Part shown: piece after piece, positions 33,502-46,324 of the stretch
Layout of the letters: every line of letters starts with the position of its first letter
Position numbering within the stretch: the stretch's first letter is position 1
Source: Orobanche coerulescens
Taxonomy: Eukaryota > Streptophyta > Magnoliopsida > Lamiales > Orobanchaceae
Direction: 5' to 3'
Assembly (NCBI GenBank): GCA_033398695.1
Contig: CM065804.1
Span: 122,631,501-122,695,500, forward strand
DNA length: 64,000 bases
Program-made: the position numbers and the translations under genes
Notes under the pieces: model-generated
The model's database searches: none
What the model was told of the DNA's origin: nothing
The model's input: only the letters and a program-made list of their open reading frames with translations

Positions 33502-35690
33502 TGTAACACCCTAATTCACAATTGGGACATTACACGCCCTAGGACCCTCGTGAGGTCTACCAGGCTAACACATGACACATAAACCACAATGAAATCCCAA
33601 ATGATGTACTCAAAAAGTAAGTAAGGCCGTGGCCTCGGCCAAAACATTTTAACGGAGTACATGAAACATAAGTTAAATACCAATTCATTGCCCACGCAGG
33701 GGACTTAAACCAAGTTTAAAAGTAAACAGTCTAACTCCAGTACTCGACAATGCAATGACAAAACATAAAAATACAGACTCGAGCCACATCATCATGCCAG
33801 CCCATCCTTTGCGTGCGCATCTCGTGCCAGCTCCTCAGCTCGACCAGTACCTGAAATGCATAAGACGCATTTCCCCCATTTAAGGGGTTAGCATTCGAAT
33901 AGCTAGTCCAAGTACACAATTACACAACATTATATACATACACGATTCAACGCGAACAAATCATTAGGAAAGATCATTTTAAGAATCAATATTCCGGAAT
34001 ATCACATTTACACCAAAATGGTAAATAACCAAGTTTTCTACATCACAAATATCCACACTTGGTAACTCGCGACCGTAGCCATTAGTATCGGCCCCCAGAG
34101 GTCCCGTCGAACCGTCCCGAGGTGAGAAACCACTTCTGCGGCCGTACCCATTAGTATCGGCCACCAGAGGTCCCGTCAAACCGTCCCCAGGTAGAAGAAC
34201 ATCAACAAACGCATCCAAGTCCACTTCCGTGGCCGTACCCATTAGTATCGGCCCCCAGAGGCCACAGGCCATCCCCAGGTGGAAGAGTAACAATCACATT
34301 CATTCAATAATACAATTTACATCATTCGCATCAAAAGCGTACACACATAATGAAATATAATACATGTACTTGCCTTATTAATACGACATGAATGAAAATG
34401 GTGAATGGAAAGGTTTTGGCCCGAATAATCTTCACAAATCCAATCCTAACACAATAACGATGAACAACCAATCTTAAACTACGAAAATGTTGGAATACAT
34501 CCTAGTTCTACCCGCTGCAACCATTTGTCGAACATAACTTGGGTATTGTCGACTATGAGTGACGAACAATGGAAAACTTGGAGTTTAAAACCACAAATCC
34601 TCAACAAAAACGAAGGATTACCAGTACACGACCGAAGTCTAGCAATAATCCAATGATAATTCGGACCAAAAGAGTCAAATCAAGGGTTTCAGGGATCCTT
34701 ACCTTGATTCGGATGGTGGAAAGTGTTAGGAACTTGAAGAATTCACGCAAGGAATGCACGGATGGTAGTGGATGATGATATTCAGTCAGAATCGGCCCTA
34801 ACCCTCATCTGGAATCGCTCAAAGCCGAGAAGGATAAGAAATGATGGAAAAAATGATTAAGTTGACTGCTACTGTCCTATTTATATTAAACAGGCTTAGC
34901 GCACGCTACGCACAAGCATTAGCGTGTGCTAACGGGGTCTGGAGGAATAGTCTGCCCACTGTCCTCCAGTTAGCGTACGCAAGCTAACATGCTAGGAATT
35001 AGCGTGCGTTAACGCTGAATTAGCGTACGCTATCTGGTCCAAGATCAAATATCGAACTCATGTCGGACTCATCGGAATCGTTAGCGCACGCTACGAACCC
35101 CAGGTTAGCGTACGCTAACCACACAGTGATAGAGAACGCAAGGAAACCCAGAGTAGCATGCGCTACTCAGGCAGCAGTCCAGTACTGCTCAGTACACTAC
35201 TGCCAACAGCAAAAAAATATCGAAATGCGAAGAAAGACCAGAATCCGAAAACATAAACATGGAATATTCAAGACGTCAAAGCTGAGCGTTGAAAGAGAAT
35301 ATAATCCCGATCACCGGGGAGTCCGTAATGTAACAAATAAAGTGAAATTCCCTAAACTTATGGAAATTACAAAAATGGCCCAAGTGCCCGAAAATCGCGA
35401 TACGACGTCGGATTAACAAACCGAAAGTTTGAACACGACCAACTCAACCATACAAACTTATGCAAACCAGGAAACAACGAAAACGAACGAGTTTTACGAG
35501 AATCTAACGTACATGCGACAAGATATAATTCAAGATGAAATTATGCAAAAACATCCTCGAAACTCGTCCAAACGGAAAATCTCCAAGAACAAAATAGGTT
35601 CAGAATTTCAAAACAGTAACAAGCGAGTCGTTCGAAACGAACATACACCAAAAATAGAAATTACCAAAAATAGAAGGTACGAATATTACA
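33502..35690 (-). repeat. E2 3' LTR
   Basis: 2189 bp; on the reverse strand TGTAATATTCGTACC to GGGTGTTACA. It has the palindrome array (34895-35170), a TATA box (34877-34885 reverse), a donor-like AAGGTAAGG, three copies of a repeat containing CCGATACTAATGGGTA (34060-34290) and an acceptor-like TTTCAGGT near 33852. It lacks a 39-base block and one palindrome that the 5' LTR carries. Confidence 0.93.
34895..35170. repeat. U3 palindrome array of E2 3' LTR (TTAGCGTACGCTAA type)
   Basis: About nine copies of TTAGCGTACGCTAA or TTAGCGCACGCTAC. One unit present in the partner LTR is missing near 34990. Confidence 0.8.
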
Positions 35691-35711
35691 TTCTCTCCCC
35701 CTAAAAATAAG
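35691..35711 (-). other. E2 polypurine tract
   Basis: Reverse-strand TATTTTTAGGGGGAGAGAA next to the LTR start, after GGGACGAAACTT. Confidence 0.75.
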
Positions 35712-35725
35712 TTTCGTCCCAAAAC

Positions 35726-38700
35726 TTACAACGCGAATACCTCGGGATATCTCGACCACATACTCTCTTCCGTCTCCCATGTGGCTTCCTTGGATCCATG
35801 CCTCGACCATTGAACTTTAACCAAAGGAATGGTTTTATGACGAAGTTGCTTCACCCGACGCTCTAAAATCTGAATCGGCCTCTCCTCGATGGTAATGTCG
35901 GGTCCTAACTCGATCTCTCCAAAATCAATAATATGGATAGGGTCCGGTACGTACTTCTTAAGCTGGGAAATATGAAGTACATTATGCACGTGACTCAAGG
36001 ATGGCGGCAAGCCTAACCGATAGGCATGCTCTCCAACTCTCTCTAAAATCTCAAACGGTCCAATATATCTCTGACTAAGTTTACCCTTCCGACCAAAGCG
36101 GTAAACTCCCCGTATCGGCGACACTTTAAGCAAAACATGATCTCCCACCTCAAACTCCAACGGCCGGCGACGCGTATCGGCATAAGAGTTCTGCCGACTC
36201 TGGGCCGCCAACAATCTATCGCGAATCAGAACAATATTCTCTCTCGTCTCAACTACCATATCGGGATCGGTACCAATCAGCTCGGACGCATCGTCCCAAC
36301 ACAACGACGATATGCACCTCCTCCCATACAATGCCTCAAATGGTGCTATTTTGATCGAAGCGTGCCAACTATTGTTGTACGTGAACTCGATCAACGGCAA
36401 GTGCGACTCCCAATCATCCTTCCAATATAAGGCACAGGCTCTCAGCATATCCTCCAACGTCTTGATCGTCCGCTCTAACTATTCGTCAGTCTGAGGGTGG
36501 TAAGACGTACTGAGTCTCAACTCAGTTCCCAAAGCTCGATGAACAGCCTGCCAAAAATGTGATACAAACCGGCCATCTCGATCTGAAATAATACTCCTAG
36601 GAGTCCCATGGAATCTCACGATCTCTGCTATAAATACTCGTGCCAGCCTCTCCGGCCCCCAAGTGTCCTTAATACCCAGGAAATGAGCTGATTTGGTTAG
36701 TCGATCAACAATAACCCAAATCATGTTCATTCCAGTCCGAGTCCTAGGCATCCCGGTAATGAAATCCATATAGATGTCTTCCCATTTCCATTCTGGAATG
36801 GGAAGTGGTCGTAGAAACCCCGCGGGCCGCTGATGCTCAATCTTAACCTGCTGATAGGTCAAACACTTCGCCACAAACTCACTAACGTCCGTCTTCAAAT
36901 TGCTCCACCAATAGTTACTCCTCACATCCTTGTACATTTTGCTCATACCAGGATGTATGGAATAAGGCATAGTATGAGCCTCACTCAAAATCTTCTGCCT
37001 CAACTCAATGTCATTCGGTGCACACAATCTGCCGCGAAATCTCAGAACGCCAGCATCCTGAACTACAAATCCAGGGGCTTTCCCCTTCCTCACATCCTCC
37101 CTCAACTGTACCAAAAATGGATCATCATACTGTTTCGCCTTGATATCATCAGTCAAGGACGAAGTGATCTCTAACGCACATAACTGACCCTGAACACTCT
37201 GAACCCAAACCTCGATATTCTGACAAATAAAATCTCGCTGGATCCTACTCTGTGGCGTAAGTACGTCTAACATTTGTAACGCCATCGGCTTTCGACTCAA
37301 CGCATCAGCCACTACGTTAGCCTTACCCGGATGATAAAGTATCTTGAGGTCGTAATTTTTAATTAGTTCTAACCACCTACGCTGCCTCATATTCAACTCT
37401 TTCTGACTGAAGATGTACTTCAGACTCTTGTGGTTCGTAAAAATCTTACACGACGACCCATAGAGATAATGCCTCCATATCTTTAAGGCCAAAACGACTG
37501 CAGCTAACTCCAAATCGTGTGTGGGATAATTTACCTCATAAGGTTTCAACTGGCGGGACGCATAAGCAATCACTCTGTCTCTCTGCATCAAAACACATCC
37601 GAGCCCAATGCCCGAAGCATCACTATACACTACGAAATCCTCGTTCCCCTGAGGCAATGCTAAAACGGGTGCGGTAGTCAAACATCTCTTTAACTCGTCA
37701 AAACTATCATGTCTGTCTGCAGTCCACTCGAACTTCTGAGTTTTCTGGAGCAACTGAGTGAGTGGTCTAGCGATCTTAGAAAATCCGTCAACAAATCTAC
37801 GGTAATAGCAGGCAAGACCCAGAAAACTCCTCACCTCCTTCACATTCTTAGGCAGCTCCCAAGCCATCACTGCCTCTATCTTCTACAGGTCTACCCGAAC
37901 CCCCTCTGCTGAAATCACATGCCCGAGGAACATCACTTCCTCGAGACAAAACTCACACTTAGAGAACTTCGCATACAACTTCTCAGCTCTCAAAATGTCT
38001 AATACAATCCGGAGATGTAAGGCATGCTCCTCCCGACTCCGTGAATAGATAAGAATGTCATCGATAAAGATGACTACGAATTTGTCCAGATACTCAATAA
38101 AAACTTTGTTCATCAACTGCATGAACACTGTTGGGGCATTGGTTAGCCCGAAAGGCATAACCACAAACTCGTAATGGCCATATATCGTCCAAAAGGCAGC
38201 TTTCGGTATATCGATGTCCTGAATCCTCAACTGGTAGTAGCCCGATCGAAAATCAATCTTCAAAAAGACTGTCGCCCCCTGAAGCTGATCAAACAAATCG
38301 TCAATCCGGGGCAAAGGGTATTTATTTTTGATGGTTAACTTGTTTAATTCTCTATATTCGATGCATAAATGAAGCGATCCATCCTTCTTCTTAACAAAAG
38401 TACAGGCGCACCCCAAGGCGATGCGCTCGGTCGAATATACCCTTTATCTAACAACTCTCCCAACTGATTCTTCAACTCTAACATCTCCGACGGTGCCATA
38501 TGGTACGGCGCTCGAGAAATAGGGTCCGCATTCGGCTATAGATCAATAGGAAACTCCACCTCTCGATGTGGCGGTAATCCCGGCAAGTCATCCGGAAGTA
38601 CGTCGGGGTATTCACTAACAACTGGAATTGACGACAAATCAACTCCACCATCTTCCGCCTTCAGAGCATAACAACAGTAGCCGACACAACCCTGGTTCAG

Positions 38701-40344
38701 AAGTTTCATCGCCTTCAAGGCGCTAATCACACTCCCCGATCTACCCAGCTTACAACCGAAGAGAGTATGCTCGGTTCCATCCTCGGCCACTATCGATATG
38801 GTACGGGTCCGATAGTTCATGATAGCACCGTGACGATCCAACCAATAGTCCCCGAGGATCAAATCCTCACCCTTAAGGTCTATAACAATGAGATTCGAGG
38901 GCCAATCTCGGCTCCCGATCCTCACTGGGCAATCCCTAACTCCTCGGTCCCCAACTATGCGATCCCTGCTTGGCGTACCCACAACAAACGGTTCACACTC
39001 AAACAAGCAGTCAAAACCAATACGACTCACACAGTCCGAAGCAATAAAGGAGTGGGTAGCACCCGAATAAAAAAGCACTGAAATTGGATGAGAAAGGATC
39101 TGAGTGGTACCTGACGCCACCGGAACATCTGCCTCTTCTGTGCACCTCATCTGATACAAACGGGGGTGAACTGAACCCGAACTCGATGCTGCACGGCGAT
39201 CCGGCTGACCCCGACCCCTACCATGACCCGAATTCTGCGGAACATGAGAAGCTGGAGTACTGTGATCCCTCTGATCGGCAATGGTAGTCGGAACTCTAGC
39301 GGCCCTGGTGGCCCTCTCACAATGAGCTGCCTGATGCCCGGTCTGTCCGCAAGTAAAGCAAGCAACTAACGGAAATGGGCAATCCTTCATAACGTGCTCG
39401 GGCTGACTGCAATTAAAACAAACTCTCCCGCCAGGTGCAACAGACTGGACTGAACGGTTACCCTGAGATACACTGGCCTGATGAAACGGCCTCTTCCCAG
39501 ATGTAGGAGCAGAACGAGACCTCGGAAACTGACCACTCTTACCGTCCGAGAATCCGCCAGTGGTCTTCTGCTTCTTAGCTTCCGAAACTGACTCTGATTC
39601 TGGGACGGCCATCTCGATCGCTAGAGCGCGTTCCTGGTATTCCTTCAAAGTGGCACACATGAGCGGTGCCATACTCTGCCTGATATGCGGCTTCATGCGC
39701 ATATTGAAGTAATGGATTTTATCGGCCTCCGTCCTCACCTGATCTTTCACAAAACCCAACTGCTGATTGTAAGAGATAATAGCCTGCGAAATTGGCATAT
39801 CCTGGGGTGTGGCAGTGAAGAACTCCACAATTCTGCATTCTTTGACTGGCGGCGGACAATATTCTGCTTCCATAGCAGCCCTAGACTCCTCCCAAGTAGC
39901 CCGACGGTCTCTGGGCGCAACGGCCTCCCATCATTCCGCAGCTTCCTTACCCAGGAGGTACTGGGCAATATGTACCCTCCTGTCTTTGGGACAATCTACG
40001 GCATCAAAGGTCCTGGACAACTGAAAAAGCCAATTCTCCCAACCGAGGGAGTCAGAAGATCCGGAGAAACGAGGAGGGTGCATCTTAGTCACCGTCTGAA
40101 GCCACTTACTAGCTTCTTCTTCAGGTGTCGGGGGCGGATTCTGGCATCCACCCTGAGCTATCTGAGCAAGTTGGGCTACTAATCTGCCAAGTACGGCAAA
40201 TTTCTGGCCGGCATTATTACCCGACGGCACTGAGTGAGAGGCTGAGTCCGCAGAGGACTGAGAAAGTGAGCCTTCTTCATTATCAGCACCTCGACCACGG
40301 CCTCAGCCGCGTCCCCTAGCTGGTATACCACGACCTCTCACCAT
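35726..40344 (-). pseudogene. gag-pol: E2 gag-pol polyprotein, disrupted
   Basis: ATG at 40344 gives MVRGRGIPARGRG then a stop. Gag includes WLQTVTKMHPPRFSGSSD. Two CCHC knuckles are intact (CFNCSQPEHVMKDC and CFTCGQTGHQAAHC, near 39420-39330). The protease active site reads FYSGATHSF, so the catalytic Asp is now Tyr. The reverse transcriptase has FIDDILIYS near 38070. RNase H follows from YSDASG (near 37635). The integrase zinc region has lost a Cys (CLTY for CLTC); its core shows [12 protein letters not shown] and LERTIK. The tail EERPIQILERR and ATWETEESM ends at TAA 35726-35728. In-frame stops lie near 40303, 39932, 38534, 37869 and 36479, and a one-base deletion near 38400. Confidence 0.93.
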
Positions 40345-40584
40345 ACTGAAGAAAATATGAAAAGAACAAGATCAGGATTCACACTATACAAGGTTGGCAT
40401 TATAATTCACAATTTCGAACAACGCAAGAGAACGGATTATAGAAGTATTATAGATCGAGGAGACTTACAGCCACGGGTCGCACGAAAAGACGGCAACATG
40501 ATGATATTAAGCTCAACGACTGACTCTAATGACACAACTGACAGACCCAAAATTTACCGACAGCCTAGGTATTCAAAACCTAAG

Positions 40585-40596
40585 TCTCCGATACCA
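40585..40596 (-). other. E2 primer-binding site
   Basis: Reverse-strand TGGTATCGGAGA, four bases inside the 5' LTR end, followed by the leader motif GAATACCTAGG also seen after the E1, E3 and E9 sites (GGATACCTAGG). Confidence 0.8.
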
Positions 40597-41169
40597 TAAA
40601 TGTAACACCCCAATTCACAATTGGGACATTACACGCCGTAGGACCCTCGTGAGGTCTACCAGGCTAACACATGACACATAAACCACAATGAAATCCCAAA
40701 TGATGCACTCAAAAAGTAAGTAAGGTCGTGGCCTCGGCCAAAACATTTTAACGGAGTACATGAAACATAAGTTAAATACCAATTCATTGCCCATGCAGGG
40801 GACTTAAACCAAGTTTAAAAGTAAACAGTCTAACTCCAGTACTCGACAATGCAATGACAAAACATAAAAATACAGACTCGAGCCACATCATCATGCCAGC
40901 CCATCCTTTGCATGCGCATCCCGTGCCAGCTTCTCAGCTCGACCAGTACCTGAAATGCATAAGACGCATTTCCCCCGTTTAAGGGGTTAACATTCGAATA
41001 GCTAGTGTAAGTACACAATTACACAACATTATATACATACACGATTCAACGCCAACAAATCATTAGGAAAGATCATTTTAAGAATCAATATTCCGGAATA
41101 TCACATTTACACCAAAACGGTAAATAATCAAGTTTTCCACATCAAAAATATCCACGCTTGGTAACTCGC

Positions 41170-41375
41170 GACCGTACCCATTAGTATCGGACCCCAGAGG
41201 TCCCGTTGAACCGTCCCCAGGTGAGAAACCACTTCCGCGGCCGTACCCATTAGTATCGGCCCCCATAGGTCCCGTCGAACCGTCCCCATGTGGAAGAACA
41301 TCAACACACGCACCCAAGTCCACTTCCGTGGACGTACCCATTAGTATCGGCCCCCAGAGGCCACAGACCATCCCC
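41170..41375 (-). repeat. U5 tandem repeat of E2 5' LTR
   Basis: Three copies of a 70-90 base unit containing, on the reverse strand, GACCTCTGGGGGCCGATAC or a close variant. It lies between the donor-like and acceptor-like sites, as the GGGAGGGTCC repeats do in E3 and E5. Confidence 0.75.
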
Positions 41376-42012
41376 AGGTGGAAGAGTAACAATCACATTC
41401 ATTCAATAATACAATTTACATCATTCGCATCAAAAGCGTACACACATAATGAAATATAATACATGTACTTGCCTGATTAATACGACGTGAAGGAAAACGG
41501 TGAATGGAAAGGTTTTGGCCCGAATAATCTTCACAAATCCAATACTAACACAATAAAGATGAACAACCAATCTTAAACTACGAAAACGTTGGAATACATT
41601 CTAGTTCTACCCGCTGCAACCATTTGTCGAACATAACTTGGGTATCGTCGACTATAAGTGACGAACAATGGAAAACTTGGAGTTTAAAACCACAAATACT
41701 CAACAAAAACGAAGGATTACCCGTACACAATCGAAGTCTAGCAATAATCCAATGATAATTCGGACTAAAAGAGTCAAATCCCAAGAAATCCCCAAAATTT
41801 CCCCAAAATCTCAAAATAAGGGTTTCAGGGATCCTTACCTTGATTCGGATGGTGGAAAGTGTTAGGAACTTGAAGAATTCACGCAAGGAATGCACGGATG
41901 GTAGTGGATGATGATATTCAGTCGGAATCGGCCCTAACCCTCATCTGGAATCGCTCAAATCCGAGAAGGATAAGAAATGATGGAAAAAATGACGAAGTTG
42001 ACTGCTACTGTC

Positions 42013-42021
42013 CTATTTATA
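42013..42021 (-). promoter_or_regulatory. TATA box of E2 5' LTR
   Basis: Reverse-strand TATAAATAG, about 12 bases after the palindrome array on that strand. The 3' LTR equivalent is 34877-34885. Confidence 0.65.
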
Positions 42022-42032
42022 TTAAACAGGCT

Positions 42033-42312
42033 TAGCGCATGCTACGCACAAGCATTAGCGTGCGCTAACGGGGTGTGGAAGAACAGTCTGCCCACTGTCC
42101 TCCAGTTAGCGTACGCAAGCTAACATGATTAGCGTACGCTAATGCTAGGAATTAGCGTCTGTTAACGCTGAATTAGCATACGCTATCTGGTCCAGTACCG
42201 AAATACTGAACCTACTGTCCAGACCGCTGAAATCGTTAGCGCACGCTACGAACCCCAGGTTAGCGTACGCTAACCACACAGTGATAGCGCACACAAGGAA
42301 ACCCGGAGTAGC
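42033..42312. repeat. U3 palindrome array of E2 5' LTR (TTAGCGTACGCTAA type)
   Basis: About ten copies, including perfect TTAGCGTACGCTAA near 42130 and 42260. One more copy than the 3' LTR. Confidence 0.82.
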
Positions 42313-42948
42313 GTGGGCTACTCAGGCAGCAGTCCAATACTGCTCAGTACACTGCTGCCAACAGCACAAAAATATTGAAATGCGAACCAAGACCAGAATC
42401 CGGAAACATAAACATGGAATATTCAAGACGACAAAGCTGAGCGTTGAAAGAGAATATAATCCCGATCACCGGGGAGTCCGTAATGTAACAAACAAAGTGA
42501 AATTCCCTAAACTTATGGAAATTACAAAAATGGCCCAAGTGCCCGAAAATCGCGATACGACGTCGGATTAACAAACCGAAAGTTTCAACACGACCAACTC
42601 AACCATACAAACTTATGCAAACCAAGAAACAATGAAAACGAACGAGTTTTACGAGAATCAAATGTACATGCGACAAGATATAATTCAAGATGAAATTATG
42701 CAAAAACATCCTCGAAACTCGTCCAAACGGAAAATCTCCAAGAACAAAATAGGTTCAGAATTTCAAAACAGTAACAAGCGAGTCGTTCGAAACGAACATA
42801 CACCAAAAATAGAAATTACCAAAAATAGAAGGTACGAATATTACACTCGATTCCTTGTTTTCTCATATCGTACTTCCGTTCCTTGAACTGTGACTGTTGT
42901 CCTCTTGTACTTGCCATCGAATTGCTTTTGCTATCTCTTATCTCCAGT

Positions 42949-45401
42949 ATGGATGCTGGAAGAGGCTGAGGTAGAGGTCGTGGCCGTGATCGTGGACGCG
43001 GCCGGGGTTGTGGGGCAGCCAGTGGGGCGGCCACGCCACACTCTTTTAGAGCCGACAGTAATGATGGTCGCCATGGCCATACTGCTACTCAAGACGATAC
43101 AGCCGGCAATGGCGCCGACATTGGTGTTGCAGCTATGATGCAACAAATGGTGAAAACCTGGCTCTAGCTCGTACTGCTCAGGCCGGAACAGATCATTAGC
43201 TTCAGGATGTCACCAAGATGCATCCTTATCAGTTTTCTGGGGCTTTAGACCCGATTGACTGGGAGAGATGGATCAAAGAGATGTCCAAGATATTTGTTGC
43301 CACTAACTGCCCTGAGGATCGCAAGGTCCCAATCACCCAGTATTTTCTCACTGGGGAGGCTGCTAATTGGTGGGAGGCTGTTGAGCCTCAGGATCACAAT
43401 GCTTCGTGGTCCGAATTCAGAGACCTTATGAAAGCTGAATACTGTCCGTGGCCGGTTCGTCAGGCCCGAGTCCATGCTTTTTATGATGCTCAACCTCGAG
43501 ATATTCTGGTTTCTTAGGCCATTGCAGATTTCAACCGGGAATTGGGCTACATGAAGGCCCAGGTTAAGGAGGAGAGCGACAAGATTTGCCACTTTTCTAG
43601 GCAGATGAAACCGAGAATTCATGATTACATGTTTGGGCTCGCCTGCACCACCCTAAAGTACTATCAGAGTAGAGCTCTTGCTTATGATATGTCCTTGAAG
43701 GCTAGTGAGGTGGCTCAAGAAAGTAAGAAACGGAAATCCTTCGGTAACTTTTCGGGTCATAAGGGCAGAGATCAACCGAAGTCTCAGTCTACTAATTTTC
43801 CTACGGGTGGTTCGGCACGTTTTTCTGGGTGCCTCCGAGGTACTGCCATTGCCTCCACGCACGAGATCAGATGTTTTAACTCTGGCCAGCTGGGCCATAG
43901 GAACCGGGAGTGTCCTCGTACGCAGTTGACATGTCATACTTGTGGCCAGTAGGGCCACAAGGCTTCCTTTTGTGATCGTTTGGGGAAGGCTCTTGATGCC
44001 CAGGTTTCTATTCCAGCGCCTAGGGAACCGAGTGTGAAGTAGGGGTCGTGTGCTCTACAGTCTCCGCAGAGTTTCGGCCGAGGGAGAGGTCGGGGCTAGC
44101 CCGCTAGAGGGGGAGCTTCCGGTGCTGGCTCCGCTCATCCGCGTTTATATGGGATGAGGAGGGCTGATGATCTGGTGGCTACCGTGGATACAGGTACTGT
44201 TCATATGCATTCTCATCCAGTCAGTGTGCTTTTCGATTATGGTGCTATGCATTCGTTTATTTCCCTGGCATGTGTGTGCTATTTGGGTCTTGAATGTTTG
44301 CCGCCTTGTGAGCCTTTCATCGTTAAACTTCCTAGCAGTGATAGGATCGTTGGTTATCAGGAGATCCGAGCTTGTTCTATGATTATTTTTTAGAGGACTT
44401 GGCTCTCTAATCTTATTGTTGTGAGTATTAAGGGTGAGGATTTGATTCTCGGGGATGATTAGGGTGCGATCATGAACTACCGCACGAGAATCATCACCAT
44501 GGTAGCCGAGGACCGCACAGAGCACTCTTTCGCGGGGCGAAAGAGGGGAAACCAAAAGTTCGTAGTTAATGCCTTGAAGGCAATGAGACTCATGCGGAAG
44601 GGTTGTACTGGTTATTGGTGCTATGCTTTGAAGACGGAGGATGGTGGGGTTGAGTTTTCATCGATTCCAGTCGTTAGTGGGTTCCCTGATGTCTTTCCTG
44701 ACGAGTTACCGGGGTTGCCACTAGACCGTGAGGTTGAGTTTGCTATCGAGTTAGAGCCGGGTGCGGCTCTGATTTCGAAGGCACCGTATCGCATAGCACC
44801 TTCAGAGATGGCTGAGTTGAAGAAGCAGTTGAGTGAACTTCTTGAGTCGGGGTATATATGACCGAGTGCTTCGCCTTAGGGCGCATGGGTATTGTTTGTG
44901 CGGAAGACGGATCGTTCACTGCATTTATGTATCGACTATCGCGAGCTAAACAAAGTGACCATCAAGAACAAGTATCCCTTGTTGAGAATTGATGACTTGT
45001 TTGATCAGTTGCAGGGAGCTGTAGTATTCTCGATGATCGACTTGAGATTGGGGTACTATCAGCTTCGGGTGAAGGAGTCCGATGTCCCGAAAATAGCTTT
45101 TCGGACGAGATACGGACATTATGAGTTTGTGGTTATGCCCTTCGGGCTAACTAATGCACCGGCAGTGTTTATGCAGCTGATAAACAAGGTTTTCATTGAG
45201 TATTTGGATAAGTGTGTCGTTGTCTTCATTGACGATATCCTTATCTATTCAAAGAATGAGGATGAGCATGCGCATCATCTGCGTGTCGTGTTAGACATTT
45301 TGAGGACCGACCCACTCTATGCGAAGTTCTCGAAATGTGAGTTCTGGCTGAAGGAACTGATGTTTCTGGGTCACGTAATTTCAGCTTAGGGGGTGCGTGT
45401 T
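42949..45401 (+). pseudogene. gag-pol: E3 gag-pol, 5' part (gag, protease, RT fingers and palm)
   Basis: ATG 42949 (MDAGRG, stop, GRGRGRDRGRG) follows a leader shared with E9. Gag includes RWIKEMSKIFVATNCPED and WWEAVEPQDH. The first knuckle has lost its second Cys (CFNSGQLGH) and the second reads CHTCGQ then a stop. The protease motif is FDYGAMHSF, Ser replaced by Tyr. The reverse transcriptase keeps FIDDILIYS near 45220 and is cut at VISA, stop, GVRV by the E4 insertion. At least eight nonsense codons (for example 43515, 44097, 44860, 44876) and several frame changes occur. The continuation is at 54094. Confidence 0.9.
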
Positions 45402-46039
45402 TGTAATGCCCGGTTATCCCCTAAGCCAATAACCATTTAATACCTAAATACATTTACATAATATGCATTATGGAAGCATGGCATACAAGTAGACATTTCA
45501 TGAGCATGAATAAATGCTATGCCCATTTGCATTACGTTTTATACGACATGTTAATTATCTCCCCTAACATGATAATAGTCATTGTGAGATGTTTTGTTGC
45601 AGTGAGGAGCTCAGTTTATCAGTAAGGAGATCGATGTGCTAAATGATTATAAAATAATAATTCTAATACCCTAGAAAATTCAAAGACTTAATTAAATACT
45701 ATTTATTTTGCTAATGGTCATGGATTTCAATAATTATAAGTTGTCCAATACTTGGACCGATATGTTTCCAACATAAAATGAAGGATTTAAAAAGAAAAGA
45801 TTTCAAAATAAATTATAAGGATTATTTTAGAATTTATGAAAGTAATTTCGAAAATTTTCTACGAATTGATACGATAAAATTTTCATTTCAGAACACTTAT
45901 ACTGCAAAAATAATATTAAATTATTATTTTAATGTTGTCGGAAATCCGTTCCAAGCATATCAAAGATTTAACTCCGACGAGTCCGAAACAGGTCGAAAAA
46001 TAGAATTTGGACATCGGGAAGGGGTCGAACCGGCTGAGC

Positions 46040-46300
46040 CAAGTTGACGAACATTTGTCGGTCACCGCCGGACACGCCGACTGACAACTGCCGGTCACGG
46101 CCGACAGAAGCTTCGAGGCCACTATCCGGATAAGGCCGTCCAGCTGTCCAGATAAGGTCGGTCACAACCGACAGAAGCTTCCCGACCACTATCCGGATAA
46201 GGCTGTCCAGCTGTCCGGATAAGGTCGGTCACGACCGACAGAACCTTCTCGGCCAGCTGTCCGGATAAGGCCTCCAGCTGTCCGAGTAAGGTTGATTTTC
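46040..46300. repeat. U3 tandem and inverted-repeat array of E4 5' LTR
   Basis: Three to four units of about 60-67 bases, each with TATCCGGATAAGG, CCAGCTGTCCGGATAAGG and GGTCGGTCACGACCGACAG. GTCGGTC-AC-GACCGAC is a 7+2+7 inverted repeat; TCCGGA and CAGCTG are smaller palindromes. The same array is at 52710-52955 in the 3' LTR. Confidence 0.82.
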
Positions 46301-46317
46301 AGCCGACTCTGGACTCC

Positions 46318-46324
46318 TATAAAT
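46318..46324 (+). promoter_or_regulatory. TATA box of E4 5' LTR
   Basis: TATAAAT preceded by ACTCC, following the array. The 3' LTR equivalent is 52977-52983. Confidence 0.65.

Larger units (their letters stand above)
33502..42845 (-). mobile_element. E2: complete Tekay-type retrotransposon, reverse strand
   Basis: The 5' LTR is 40601-42845 (2245 bp) and the 3' LTR 33502-35690 (2189 bp). A primer-binding site, gag-pol and polypurine tract lie between. A perfect target duplication, CTCGA, flanks it at 33497-33501 and 42846-42850. It interrupts the untranslated leader of E3. The two LTRs are nearly identical apart from a few discrete blocks. The polyprotein has five nonsense codons and a frameshift. 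Confidence 0.95.
40601..42845 (-). repeat. E2 5' LTR
   Basis: 2245 bp. Compared with the 3' LTR it has an extra 39 bases (about 41780-41818, C/A-rich) and an extra 17-base palindrome unit (about 42128-42144), and a block at 42191-42235 that does not align with its counterpart at 35041-35083. Elsewhere only scattered single changes are seen. Confidence 0.93.
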
